DNA of 64,000 nt from Microlunatus elymi (lineage in GTDB: Bacteria > Actinomycetota > Actinomycetes > Propionibacteriales > Propionibacteriaceae). Below the pieces are notes generated by a model. The model was not told the origin of the DNA, ran no database searches, and saw only the letters and a program-made list of their open reading frames with translations. The position numbers and the translations under genes were made by a program. The stretch lies in NCBI RefSeq assembly GCF_007362775.1, contig NZ_CP041692.1:2790001-2854000 (forward strand), given 5' to 3'. Positions 18,529 to 26,923 of the stretch are shown piece by piece. Within the stretch, counting starts at the first letter, position 1. Every line of letters begins with the position of its first letter.

Positions 18529-19209
18529 TCACGGCAGTTGCCTGCCCAGGAGAGTCGAAACCAGCGCCTTGGTCTGTTCGACCGATTGCTTCAGCGGCAC
18601 CTCGGAGGTGTCCACCACCAGTTCGGCGCTGGTCGGTTCTTCGTACGGGTCGTCGATGCCGGTCATCCCGGTGATCTCGCCCCGGCGGGCCTTGGCGTAC
18701 AGCCCCTTCACGTCCCGCTGCTCGGTCACCTCGAGGCTGGTCGAGACGAAGATCTCGGCGAACGGAACGCCGTGCTCGGCATGGTCGGCACGGACCGCGG
18801 CCCGAGCCTCGGCGTACGGAGCGATCACCGGCACCAGCGTCAGCACACCGTGCGACGACAGCAGCCGGGCGACGTACCCGATCCGGGTGACGTTGGTGTT
18901 GCGATCCTCCCGGCTGAATCCCAGCCCCTTGGACAGGTACGGACGTACGTCGTCACCGTCCAGCACGTGCACGTCGACGCCCGCATCGCGGAGCTGATCG
19001 GCCAGCGCGTGCGCGATGGTCGACTTGCCCGCCGACGGCAGCCCGGTGAACCAGACCGTCGCTCCGGTGACCTCGGCCGGGACCGGATTGGACGGGCCGG
19101 ACAGCCCGGTGGACAGCACCGGTTCGGCGCCGGCGACGGTCGGCTGGGTCGGGGACGGGCTCGGCTGCGTCATGGGATCGGCATGCTCTCTGTCGACGGT
19201 CTCGGTCAC
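18529..19209 (-). CDS. cysC: Adenylyl-sulfate kinase
   Basis: The enzyme phosphorylates APS to PAPS. The P-loop GLPSAGKST, the APS-binding DGDDVRPYLSKGLGFSREDR segment and FVSTSLEVTEQRDVKGLYAKARRG are present in 226 residues. GTG at 19209 overlaps the cysH stop (GTGA), giving an N-terminal Pro/Ser-rich tail of ~45 residues before the kinase fold; an internal ATG at 19173 is the alternative. A sulfate adenylyltransferase (cysD/cysN) is not in the operon or window, so its substrate must come from genes elsewhere. Confidence 0.93.
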   Translation of the reverse strand: MTETVDREHADPMTQPSPSPTQPTVAGAEPVLSTGLSGPSNPVPAEVTGATVWFTGLPSAGKSTIAHALADQLRDAGVDVHVLDGDDVRPYLSKGLGFSREDRNTNVTRIGYVARLLSSHGVLTLVPVIAPYAEARAAVRADHAEHGVPFAEIFVSTSLEVTEQRDVKGLYAKARRGEITGMTGIDDPYEEPTSAELVVDTSEVPLKQSVEQTKALVSTLLGRQLP

Positions 19210-19970
19210 AGCTGGATCCCGCATTCGGTCTTGCCGCGACCGGCCCACCGTCCGCTGCGCGGATCGGAGCCGTCGATCGGACGACTGGTGCAGGGCTCGC
19301 AGCCGATCGAAGGATAGCCATCGGCGAGCAGTGGGTTGCTGATCAGGCCGTGGTCGTCGATGTAGGTCGCCACCTCGTCATCGGACCAGGCCGCGATCGG
19401 CGCGATCTTGACCAGTTTCTTGGCGCGGTCGTAGCCGACCACCTTGGTGCCGGCGCGGCGCGCGTTGTCGGCCCGCCGAACACCTGTCGCCCAGGCCTTG
19501 TACGGCTGCAGCGCCCGGCCGAGCGGCTCGACCTTGCGCATCGCGCAGCACAGATCGGGATTGCTGGCGAACAGATCCTTGCCGTACTTGGCGTCCTGCT
19601 GCGCCACGGTCAGCTCCGGGGTCACGTTGATCACGTTCACGTCGAACACCTGTTCCACCGCGTCGCGGGTGCCGATCGTCTCCACGAAGTGGTAGCCGGT
19701 GTCCAGGAAGATCACGTCCAGTCCGGGCGCGGTGCGCTCGGCCAGATGGATCATCACGGTGTCGGCCATCGACGAGGTGACGGCCAACCGGCGTCCGAAC
19801 CGGGCGAAGGCCCAGGCCATGATCTCCTCGGCCGGCGCACCTTCCAGCTCCCGACCGGCTCGCTCGGCGAGCGCCTCGAGCTCGGCCGGGGACAGGTCGG
19901 TGCTGTCACCGGCGTCGGTTCCGTGTCCGGAGATGGTGCCTCGATCCTGGTGGGTCTGGCAGACAGTCAC
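19206..19970 (-). CDS. cysH: Assimilatory adenylyl-sulfate (or PAPS) reductase
   Basis: It reduces activated sulfate to sulfite with thioredoxin. The 254-residue chain has SSMADTVMIHL, FLDTGYHFVET, and all cysteine pairs for a 4Fe-4S cluster: CCAMRK near 136 and CEPC near 226. The C-terminal catalytic ECGIQL is intact. The Cys-Cys pairs mark the APS-reducing bacterial type rather than the cluster-free E. coli PAPS reductase. GTG at 19970 overlaps the previous stop. The four tight overlaps in this operon point to translational coupling. Confidence 0.94.
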   Translation of the reverse strand: MTVCQTHQDRGTISGHGTDAGDSTDLSPAELEALAERAGRELEGAPAEEIMAWAFARFGRRLAVTSSMADTVMIHLAERTAPGLDVIFLDTGYHFVETIGTRDAVEQVFDVNVINVTPELTVAQQDAKYGKDLFASNPDLCCAMRKVEPLGRALQPYKAWATGVRRADNARRAGTKVVGYDRAKKLVKIAPIAAWSDDEVATYIDDHGLISNPLLADGYPSIGCEPCTSRPIDGSDPRSGRWAGRGKTECGIQL

Positions 19971-20188
19971 TGCTCATCCCTACTTTCCGGTGTCGAGCCC
20001 CCGGCTGTCGAATCCTGCGAGGTCGAGAGCAGCCCGTGGAAGGTCACCGAGAACGCGCGCAGGCAACTGCGGCACTCCCAGCCGCCACCCGCCCGGGGAA
20101 ACAACGTCTCCTCCGAGCAGTACGGGCAGTACGCGATCGCCTGCCGCTCGGCCCGCGGCTCGCTGACCGCGGGACCGCTGCTGGTCAC
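19967..20188 (-). CDS. Small zinc-ribbon protein of the sulfite reductase operon
   Basis: The 73-residue product has a CPYC-x16-CRSC zinc ribbon (AIAYCPYCSEETLFPR and GWECRSCLRAFSVTFHGL). Small proteins of this kind recur between the sulfite reductase and cysH genes in actinobacteria, and no function is established to my knowledge. The GTG at 20188 overlaps the sulfite reductase stop and the gene's own stop overlaps the cysH start. This frame could easily be missed by size cut-offs; the double overlap and CXXC spacing make it real. Confidence 0.85.
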   Translation of the reverse strand: MTSSGPAVSEPRAERQAIAYCPYCSEETLFPRAGGGWECRSCLRAFSVTFHGLLSTSQDSTAGGSTPESRDEQ

Positions 20189-21942
20189 AGCAGAACCGCC
20201 TCGTCGGCCCGGCCCACCCACTGGGCGAACCGTTCGCCGTCGAGCCGATCAGCCAGGTACGCCTTGGCGACCCGCTCGATGTAGTCGGGCAACTCGTCGG
20301 CGGTCACCTTGTGGCCGCGGAGCTTGCGGCCGAAACCGGCGTCCAGGCCCAACCCGCCGCCCAGGTGCACCTGATAGCCCGGGACCTGGTTGCCGCCCGG
20401 CCCGGTGACCAGCTGGCCCTTGAGTCCGATGTCGGCGGTCTGCACCCGGGCGCAGGAGTTCGGGCAGCCGTTGAGGTGCACGGTGATCGGGGAGTCCAGC
20501 TCACCCAGCCGCTGCTCGAGCTCGTCGGCCACCCGGACCGCCTGCGCCTTCGTCTCCACGATGGCCAGCTTGCAGAACTCGATCCCGGTGCAGGCCAGCA
20601 CCGAACGCTGCCAGGCCTTGCGGTTGGCCGACAGGCCCAGCTCGGCGAAGTCGGCGATCAGCCCCTCCACCTCGGCGTCGTCCACGTCGAGGACCAGAAG
20701 CTTCTGCATCGGAGTGGTCCGCAGCCGCTGCGACCCGTGTGCCTCGGCGATCTCGGCGGCCCGAGCCAGGATGTCGCCGCTGACCCGGCCCGCGGAGGTG
20801 TTGAAGCCGACGTAGTTGCGGCCGTCGTGCTGCCGATGCACGCCGACGTGGTCGCCTGTTGAGACGGGGGTCTCAGGTTTCGGTCCGTCGATCAGCTTGC
20901 GGTGCAGGTACTCGTCCTCCAGCACCTGGCGGAACTTCTCCGTACCCCAGTCGGCGACCAGGAACTTCATCCGGGCCCGGCCGCGCAGCCGCCGATAGCC
21001 GTAGTCGCGGAAGATGCTGGTCACACCGGCCCACACCTCGGGCACCTCGGCCAGCGGCACGAACGCGCCGAGCCGCTGCGCTAGCATCGGATTGGTGGAC
21101 AGTCCGCCGCCCACCCACAGGTCGAAACCCGGACCGTACTGCGGATGACGTACGCCGACGAACGAGATGTCGTTCAGCTCCGGCACCACGTCCTGGCTCG
21201 GGTGGCCGCTGATCGAGGTCTTGAACTTGCGCGGCAGGTTGGAGAACTCCGGGCTGCCGATGTACTTGGCGCGGATCTCGTCCACGGCCGGTTGGCCGTT
21301 GATGATCTCGTCTGCGGCGATGCCGGCCACCGGCGAGCCGATCACGACCCGTGGGCAGTCGCCGCAGGCCTCGGTGGTGTGCAGGCCGACCTCTTCCAGT
21401 CGCCGCCAGATCTCCGGCACGTCCTCGATCCGGACCCAGTGCAGCTGGATGTTCTGCCGGTCGGTGATGTCGGCGCTGCCGCGGGCGAAGTCGCTGGAGA
21501 TGCCGGCGATCACCCGCAGCTGCTCGGTGCTCAGCGCGCCGCCGTCGATCCGGACCCGGAGCATGAAGTAGGAGTCCTCGAGCTCCTCCGGCTCCAGCGA
21601 TCCGGTCTTGCCGCCGTCGATGCCGGGCTTGCGCTGGGTGTAGAGACCCATCCAGCGGAACCGGCCGCGCAGATCGCCGGGATCGATGCTGGCGAATCCC
21701 TGCTTGGCGTAGATGTTGATGATCCTGGCCCGCACGTTCAGCGGGTTGTCGTCCTTCTTCTGCTGCTCGTTGGCGTTCAGCGGCTCGCGGTAGCCGAGCG
21801 CCCACTGGCCCTCGCCGCGCTTGCGGCCGACCTGCCGCCGCTGGCCCGGGGTGCGAGCCGGGCGCTCCGTACGGGCCGGTCGATCCGTACGAGCCGGTCG
21901 ATCCGTACGAGCGTCGGGGGCGGTCGTGGTCTGGGTTGTCAT
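20185..21942 (-). CDS. sir: Ferredoxin-dependent sulfite reductase
   Basis: It reduces sulfite to sulfide with sirohaem and a 4Fe-4S cluster. Cluster ligands are in CGDCPRVVIGSP-type and NGCPNSCARVQTADIG motifs; substrate Arg residues lie in RFRWMGLYTQR and ADITDRQNIQLHWV. The 585 residues have an unusual N-terminus with three hexapeptide repeats (DRPART type) encoded by an 18-bp tandem repeat at 21860-21913. Nitrite reductase is the alternative within the family, but cysH and cysC downstream settle sulfite. It is the first enzyme gene of the operon, 130 bp after a leader peptide. Confidence 0.93.
   Translation of the reverse strand: MTTQTTTAPDARTDRPARTDRPARTERPARTPGQRRQVGRKRGEGQWALGYREPLNANEQQKKDDNPLNVRARIINIYAKQGFASIDPGDLRGRFRWMGLYTQRKPGIDGGKTGSLEPEELEDSYFMLRVRIDGGALSTEQLRVIAGISSDFARGSADITDRQNIQLHWVRIEDVPEIWRRLEEVGLHTTEACGDCPRVVIGSPVAGIAADEIINGQPAVDEIRAKYIGSPEFSNLPRKFKTSISGHPSQDVVPELNDISFVGVRHPQYGPGFDLWVGGGLSTNPMLAQRLGAFVPLAEVPEVWAGVTSIFRDYGYRRLRGRARMKFLVADWGTEKFRQVLEDEYLHRKLIDGPKPETPVSTGDHVGVHRQHDGRNYVGFNTSAGRVSGDILARAAEIAEAHGSQRLRTTPMQKLLVLDVDDAEVEGLIADFAELGLSANRKAWQRSVLACTGIEFCKLAIVETKAQAVRVADELEQRLGELDSPITVHLNGCPNSCARVQTADIGLKGQLVTGPGGNQVPGYQVHLGGGLGLDAGFGRKLRGHKVTADELPDYIERVAKAYLADRLDGERFAQWVGRADEAVLL
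21860..21913. repeat. 18-bp in-frame tandem repeat in sir
   Basis: Three consecutive 18-bp units (last two nearly GGTCGATCCGTACGAGCC) encode DRPART repeats in the disordered N-terminal tail of the sulfite reductase. Whole-codon length keeps the frame, so copy number may vary between strains. Confidence 0.85.
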
Positions 21943-22072
21943 CGCAGTCCTTCGTCAGGGTTCGTCGCCGGGTTTCAGGTTCGACAGGTACGCGCCGTCG
22001 CTCCCGGGTGCGGGAGACGCAGGCGTGGGATGCCGAGAGGCCGGCGATCGTCGGGGGACGGGTGTCGGCCGG

Positions 22073-22153
22073 TCAGGCGTGACGGCGACACATCATCGAC
22101 TCCGTGCGCGCGAAGTCCACGAAGCGGCGCACCACGAACGGCCCGAGGTCCAT
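22073..22153 (-). CDS. Putative cysteine-responsive leader peptide of the sulfur operon
   Basis: The 26-residue frame ends in FVVRRFVDFARTESMMCRRHA. It fits the actinobacterial leader-peptide pattern RRxVDxxRxxSxxC found ahead of sulfur-assimilation genes. The single Cys near the end suits ribosome stalling when cysteine is scarce. It stops 130 bp before sir, and a hairpin (CTCCCG/CGGGAG, 22001-22016) lies between. The frame is open from an upstream ATG at 22252 that has AAGGG before it, so a 59-residue form is possible; only the C-terminal part matches the pattern. Confidence 0.6.
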   Translation of the reverse strand: MDLGPFVVRRFVDFARTESMMCRRHA

Positions 22154-22320
22154 CGCCGGTGCGGTGGGCAGAACTCGGGCAGGCGTCAGGACCGGATGGA
22201 CCGCACCGAGACCCCGGAAGGGGCGGTGGATTCCGGTCGGACGGATGCGCATGGGTCAACCCTTGCGGTTGTCGGGGTGATCCGGCAACCCCCAATACCA
22301 TGATCTGGACACGCGTCTCA

Positions 22321-23205
22321 TTATGCGGATGGTTTGGGGCTGAATCCGGTGGGCAGATTGCGCCTTTTGTCGATCGCAGAATTGAATGCGGCCCCGATCA
22401 GCACCGCCAACGAGATCACGTACAGCCACAACATCAGCGCGATCGGCGCCGCCAACGGACCGAAGATGGACGGCGTCGCGGCGGTTCGGCTGAGCGCCAC
22501 CCGCAGCACCCAACTGCCCCCGATCCAGATCAACAACGCGACCGCGGCGCCGGGCAACCCGGAGCAGAGTCGGTAGCGGCGGGGCAGTGACAGGTTGTAG
22601 AGGGTGGCCAGGAAGAAGCCGGAGCCGATCAGCACGATCGGCCAGTAGAGAGCGCCCAGCCAGGCGATCGGGTGGGGCAGGATCCGGTCCACGAAGCCCG
22701 GCCCGGCCAGCACCAGCGGCACCAGGATCATCGCGACGACCAGGAACACGAGATACAGCAGGAAGGACAGCAACCGGGCGCGGACGAAGTGCCGATGCCC
22801 GCGCTGGCCGTACATGATCCCGATCCCGTCGATGAACACGTTCAGCGCCCGGGATCCCGACCAGAGCGAGATCAGGAACCCGATCGAGATCACGGCCGCG
22901 CGGCCCTCGGCGAGCACGTCGTTGATGGTCGGCGCGATCACCGTCTCGACCGCGGACGGAGTCAGCACCCGCGACGCCAACTCCAGCAGTTTGTCCTTGA
23001 AGTCCTGGATCGCCTCCGGACGGATCATCGACGCCACGAAGCCCAGCGAGCCGACCGCGGCGAAGATCAACGGCGGCAGCGAGAGCAGGGCGAAGAATGC
23101 CGCCTCGGCGGCCAACCCGGTGACCCGATAGCGAAAGCACCCCACGACGGTGTCCACGACGACGCGCCAGCCGGTGCGTGCCCAGCGCGGAAGGTTGATC
23201 ACCAT
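22321..23205 (-). CDS. YihY/BrkB family inner membrane protein
   Basis: The 294-residue integral membrane protein has about six hydrophobic spans (for example AAFFALLSLPPLIFAAVGSL, LLSFLLYLVFLVVAMILVPL and LYVISLAVLIGAAFNSAI). The family hallmarks are FRYRVTGLAAEAAFFALLSLPP at the N-terminus and SLWSGSRALNVFIDGIGIMYG. Members were once proposed to be RNase BN, a claim since withdrawn; their function is unsettled. It begins 16 bp after the P1 peptidase stop and may end that transcript. Confidence 0.9.
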   Translation of the reverse strand: MVINLPRWARTGWRVVVDTVVGCFRYRVTGLAAEAAFFALLSLPPLIFAAVGSLGFVASMIRPEAIQDFKDKLLELASRVLTPSAVETVIAPTINDVLAEGRAAVISIGFLISLWSGSRALNVFIDGIGIMYGQRGHRHFVRARLLSFLLYLVFLVVAMILVPLVLAGPGFVDRILPHPIAWLGALYWPIVLIGSGFFLATLYNLSLPRRYRLCSGLPGAAVALLIWIGGSWVLRVALSRTAATPSIFGPLAAPIALMLWLYVISLAVLIGAAFNSAIDKRRNLPTGFSPKPSA

Positions 23206-23221
23206 CGGTCGGTTCGCATCC

Positions 23222-24238
23222 TCAGCGGTCGATCAGTTCGTGGTAGCTCGGGTAGCCGCGCGCGGCGGTCCGGACCGGTTCGGCGCTGCGGACGCCGTCC
23301 AGGATCGCCTCCTGCATGACGGTCGCGGCCGCCGCCTGGACCGCGGCCAGCACGCCGAGCCTGCTGCCGACATCATCGGGTAGCGGGATCGCGCCGGTGG
23401 CCAGGGCGAACACCGTGTCGCCGTCGGTCAGCGTGTGCACCGGGTCGATCGCCCGGGCGAACCCGTCATGGGCGCAGGCCGCGGTCCGGGTCGCGTCGGC
23501 CACGTCCAGCCGGGCATCGGTGGCGATCACCGCGATGGTGGTGTTGAACTCCGTCACACCCGACGTGGTCCGATCCTCCGACTCTCCGCCGGCTTGCCGG
23601 CCGGACTGTTGTTCGCCGCTGCGGGAGAGCGCTCGGCCGATGCCCGGCAGTTGCGGCACACCTCGGGCGTTCACCACGGCCAAGGCGCCGACGGTGATCG
23701 GCTGCGCACCGAGGTCGATCGTGATCGACGCGGTGCCGACGCCGCCCTTGAGACGGCCGTCCGCAACCTGAGCACCGGTGCCGGCGCCGACGTTGCCGCG
23801 TGCCACCTCGGCATGATCACCGGACCGGTCGGCGGCGGCCGCGGCGCGGTAGCCCCAGTCCTCGGCCGGTCGGGCAGTGAAGCGGCCACCACGGCCGAGA
23901 TCGAAGATCACCGCGGCGGGGACGATCGGAACCACCTCACCCGGTCGACCCATCGGTACGCCGCGACCGTGTTCCTCACACCAGCGCTGGGCTCCGTGCG
24001 CGGCGATCAACCCGTACGCGCTGCCGCCGGTGAGCACCACCGCGTCGACGGTCGGGACCAGCGTGCCGGGTTTGAGCGCATCGGTCTCGTGGGTGCCCGG
24101 ACCGCCGCCGCGAACGTCGACGCCGGCCACGGTGCCCGGCGGCGGCAGCACCACGGTGACCCCGGTGAGGTAGTCACCGTCGGTACGGGTGTGGTGACCG
24201 ATCCGGATGCCGGCGACGTCGGTGATACTGGTGCTCAT
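23222..24238 (-). CDS. P1/DmpA family N-terminal-nucleophile aminopeptidase
   Basis: Members self-cleave before a Ser/Thr that becomes the N-terminal nucleophile and hydrolyse amides or beta-peptides. The 338-residue precursor has ITDVAGIRIGHHT, VLTGGSAYGL, GNVGAGTGA and a candidate cleavage site in FNTTIAVIATDA near residue 237. A Gly/Ser/Gln-rich linker (SRSGEQQSGRQAGGESEDR) lies before the site. It starts 37 bp after the peptide transporter ATPase and likely belongs to that operon, where it could process imported short peptides or amides. Confidence 0.88.
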   Translation of the reverse strand: MSTSITDVAGIRIGHHTRTDGDYLTGVTVVLPPPGTVAGVDVRGGGPGTHETDALKPGTLVPTVDAVVLTGGSAYGLIAAHGAQRWCEEHGRGVPMGRPGEVVPIVPAAVIFDLGRGGRFTARPAEDWGYRAAAAADRSGDHAEVARGNVGAGTGAQVADGRLKGGVGTASITIDLGAQPITVGALAVVNARGVPQLPGIGRALSRSGEQQSGRQAGGESEDRTTSGVTEFNTTIAVIATDARLDVADATRTAACAHDGFARAIDPVHTLTDGDTVFALATGAIPLPDDVGSRLGVLAAVQAAAATVMQEAILDGVRSAEPVRTAARGYPSYHELIDR

Positions 24239-24275
24239 GGTCTCATCCTGCAGCAGGGCGGCTCAGGCGTCGGGA

Positions 24276-26054
24276 TCATCCGGTAACCGTGATCCGGGGC
24301 AGCGCGGTGATCAACTTCTGGGTGTACGGGTGTTGCGGGTCGGCGTAGACCTGCTCGGTCGGCCCGCACTCGACGATCCGGCCGGTCTGCATCACCGCGA
24401 CCGTGTCGCACAGGTGACGGATCACGTTCAGATCGTGGGAGACGAAGATCAACGTCAGCTCGTACGCGCCGACCAGATCGGTCAGCAGGTTCAACACCTG
24501 CGCGCGAACGGACACGTCCAAGGCCGAGACCGGTTCGTCGGCGAGCAGGATCCTCGGCCGGGTGATCAACGCCCGGGCGATCGCGATCCGCTGCCGCTGT
24601 CCACCGGAGAACTGATGCGGGTAGCGATCGGCCGCCTGGTTCGGCAGCCCCACGGCCTGCAACACCTCGGCGACCCGCGCTCGGCGTACCTCGAGAGGTG
24701 TCTTCCGCAGCGGCTCGGCAATGACGTCGCGGACCCGCATCCGCGGATCCAGCGACGAGTGCGGATCCTGGAACACCAACTGAACCTGACTGCGCAGCGG
24801 GCGAAGATCACGTTCGCTCGCACCGGCGAGTTCGAGGCCGGTCACCGATGCGCTGCCTGAAGTCGGAGAATCCAACCCACACAGCAATCTCAACAGCGTC
24901 GACTTGCCGGAACCCGACTCGCCGACGATCCCGAACCGGGCACCGGCAGCGACGTCGAATGACACCCGATCCAGTCCGACCACCTGCCGCCGCGGCCCGA
25001 ACAGCGACACCCGGCCCCGGTGATAGATCCGACCAAGATCACGAACCCGGATCAGCGCATCGCCCGGCACCTCGTTGAAAACTCGCTCCTCAGCCTCTTG
25101 AGCCTGTCGGACCGCATCGTGAGCTTGATCATCCTCGGGTTTGCTCGACGCCTTGCTCAGGGACCTTTGGTCGGGTTGGTCGCTCAGGGAGTCTTGGGTA
25201 GGGGGTTGGCCCGACGCCTTGTTCAGGGCTCCTGGATCGGGTTGGTCGCCGGGGACGGTGATCAGGCGGCCGGTGCGGGGATCGGTGGCCAGCTCGGAGG
25301 CGGCCAACAATCCTGCCGTGTAAGGGTGTTGCGGTCGGGCGAACACGGTCTCGATCGGGCCGGACTCGACCACGGCGCCGTCCTTCATGATCAACACTCG
25401 TTCGCACATCTGCGACACCACCGCCAGGTCGTGGGTGATGAAGAGCAGGGCGCTGTCGTGATCGCGGACCTGCGCCCGCATCAGGTCCAGCACCTGCGCC
25501 TGCACGGTGACATCCAGCGCCGTGGTCGGTTCGTCGGCCAGCAGCAGGTCGGGAGAGTTGGCCATCGCCATCGCCAGCATCACTCGCTGTCGCTGGCCGC
25601 CGGAGAGCTGGTGCGGGTAGGCATGAACGGCGACCGCAGGATCCGGCAGCCCGACCTCGTCCAGCAGCTGCACCGTACGCTCTGCGGAGCGGCGGTCGGA
25701 TTCGCCGTGCAGGCTCATCATCTCGGCAACCTGCTTGCCGACCTTCATCACCGGATTGAGCGCCGTCATCGGCTCCTGGAAGATCATCGACATCCGCGCA
25801 CCGCGCAGCGGCGACCAGACCGACTCCGACGCGGTCAGCAGTTCATGATCAACATCCGCCAGCCGAAGCGATCCGGTCGCGGTCAGCCCGTCCGGCAGCA
25901 GGCTCATGATCGACAAGCAGGTCAGCGTCTTGCCCGAACCCGACTCGCCGATCAGGCCGACCCGTTCGCCGGGCGCCAGCTGCAGATCCAGATCGCGGAC
26001 CAGGGTCTCGGAGCCGGCGGACACCCGCACCCCGGAGATCGTCAGCAGACTCAT
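24276..26054 (-). CDS. Fused dipeptide/oligopeptide ABC transporter ATP-binding protein (DppD-DppF)
   Basis: Two complete ATPases are joined in one 592-residue chain: first with [22 protein letters not shown] and [11 protein letters not shown]; second with [21 protein letters not shown] and [11 protein letters not shown]. It energises the DppB/DppC permeases upstream. The linker (~residues 270-330) is Gln/Asp/Ser-rich with a repeated DQPD...L.KAS module and is encoded by degenerate REP-like DNA (25080-25260). ATG at 26054 has GGAGAG upstream; an overlapping TTG at 26060 is the alternative. Confidence 0.93.
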   Translation of the reverse strand: MSLLTISGVRVSAGSETLVRDLDLQLAPGERVGLIGESGSGKTLTCLSIMSLLPDGLTATGSLRLADVDHELLTASESVWSPLRGARMSMIFQEPMTALNPVMKVGKQVAEMMSLHGESDRRSAERTVQLLDEVGLPDPAVAVHAYPHQLSGGQRQRVMLAMAMANSPDLLLADEPTTALDVTVQAQVLDLMRAQVRDHDSALLFITHDLAVVSQMCERVLIMKDGAVVESGPIETVFARPQHPYTAGLLAASELATDPRTGRLITVPGDQPDPGALNKASGQPPTQDSLSDQPDQRSLSKASSKPEDDQAHDAVRQAQEAEERVFNEVPGDALIRVRDLGRIYHRGRVSLFGPRRQVVGLDRVSFDVAAGARFGIVGESGSGKSTLLRLLCGLDSPTSGSASVTGLELAGASERDLRPLRSQVQLVFQDPHSSLDPRMRVRDVIAEPLRKTPLEVRRARVAEVLQAVGLPNQAADRYPHQFSGGQRQRIAIARALITRPRILLADEPVSALDVSVRAQVLNLLTDLVGAYELTLIFVSHDLNVIRHLCDTVAVMQTGRIVECGPTEQVYADPQHPYTQKLITALPRITVTG

Positions 26055-26056
26055 GA

Positions 26057-26923
26057 TCAACTCTCCAGGCGCGGGTCGAGGCGGTCACGCAGTCCGTCGC
26101 CGAGCAGGTTGAATCCCAATACTGTCAGGGCTATCGCGCAGCCCGGGAAGACGATCAGCAGTGGTGCGGTGAAGATGTAGGTCTGTGACTCCTGCAGCAT
26201 CCGGCCCCAGCTCGGCGTCGGTGCCGGCGTGCCCAGGCCGAGATAGGACAGCGCCGCCTCGGCCAGCACGGCGACCGCGAAGTTCACCGAGGCCTGCACG
26301 ATCAACAGCCCGCCGATGTTCGGCAGCAGATGCCGGCCGGCCAGGAACCACCAGCCACGGCCGGCGGCGCGGGACGCGGTCACGTACTCCCGGCTCATCA
26401 CCGCCAGGGTGCCGCCGCGAGCGACCCGGGCGAAGGCCGGCGCGGTGCCGATCCCCAACGCGAGCATCGCGGTCACCGTGCTGCCGCCCCAGATCGCACC
26501 GAAGATGATCGCCAGCAACAACGCCGGAAACGCTTGCATGATGTCGTTCCAGCGCATCAGCCAGCGACCGGCAGCACGAGAGGTGCTGCCGGCGACAACG
26601 CCGAGCGGGATCCCGATCACCGCGGCAACCCCGACCGCCACCAACCCGACCAGCAGGGTGGTCCGGCTGCCCGCCAGCAGGACCGAGAACACGTCGTGGC
26701 CGAAGGAGTCGGTGCCCAGCCAGTGCTGCGCCGACGGCGGCTGCAGCCGGATCGAGGCGTCGACCAGGGTCGGATCGTACGGAGTCCAGACGAAGGAGAG
26801 CAGGCAGCCGAGGACCACCAGGCCGACCAGCACGGCGCCGATGATCAAGGTCGCGCCGACTCTTCGACGAGGCACACCGGCAACGGCGACCTCGGACTCG
26901 GGCATCATCGGCAGCGCCGTCAT
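26057..26923 (-). CDS. Peptide-type ABC transporter permease (DppC-like)
   Basis: The 288-residue inner membrane permease has an N-terminal anchor span (LIIGAVLVGLVVLGCLLSFVW) and the five-span transport domain with the EAA-type loop region around AASRAAGRGWWFLAGRHLLPN. The periplasmic LGTDSFGHDVFSVLLAGSRTTL is typical for DppC/OppC. Start overlaps the DppB-like stop (ATGA), and it ends two bases before the ATPase ATG. Confidence 0.93.
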   Translation of the reverse strand: MTALPMMPESEVAVAGVPRRRVGATLIIGAVLVGLVVLGCLLSFVWTPYDPTLVDASIRLQPPSAQHWLGTDSFGHDVFSVLLAGSRTTLLVGLVAVGVAAVIGIPLGVVAGSTSRAAGRWLMRWNDIMQAFPALLLAIIFGAIWGGSTVTAMLALGIGTAPAFARVARGGTLAVMSREYVTASRAAGRGWWFLAGRHLLPNIGGLLIVQASVNFAVAVLAEAALSYLGLGTPAPTPSWGRMLQESQTYIFTAPLLIVFPGCAIALTVLGFNLLGDGLRDRLDPRLES

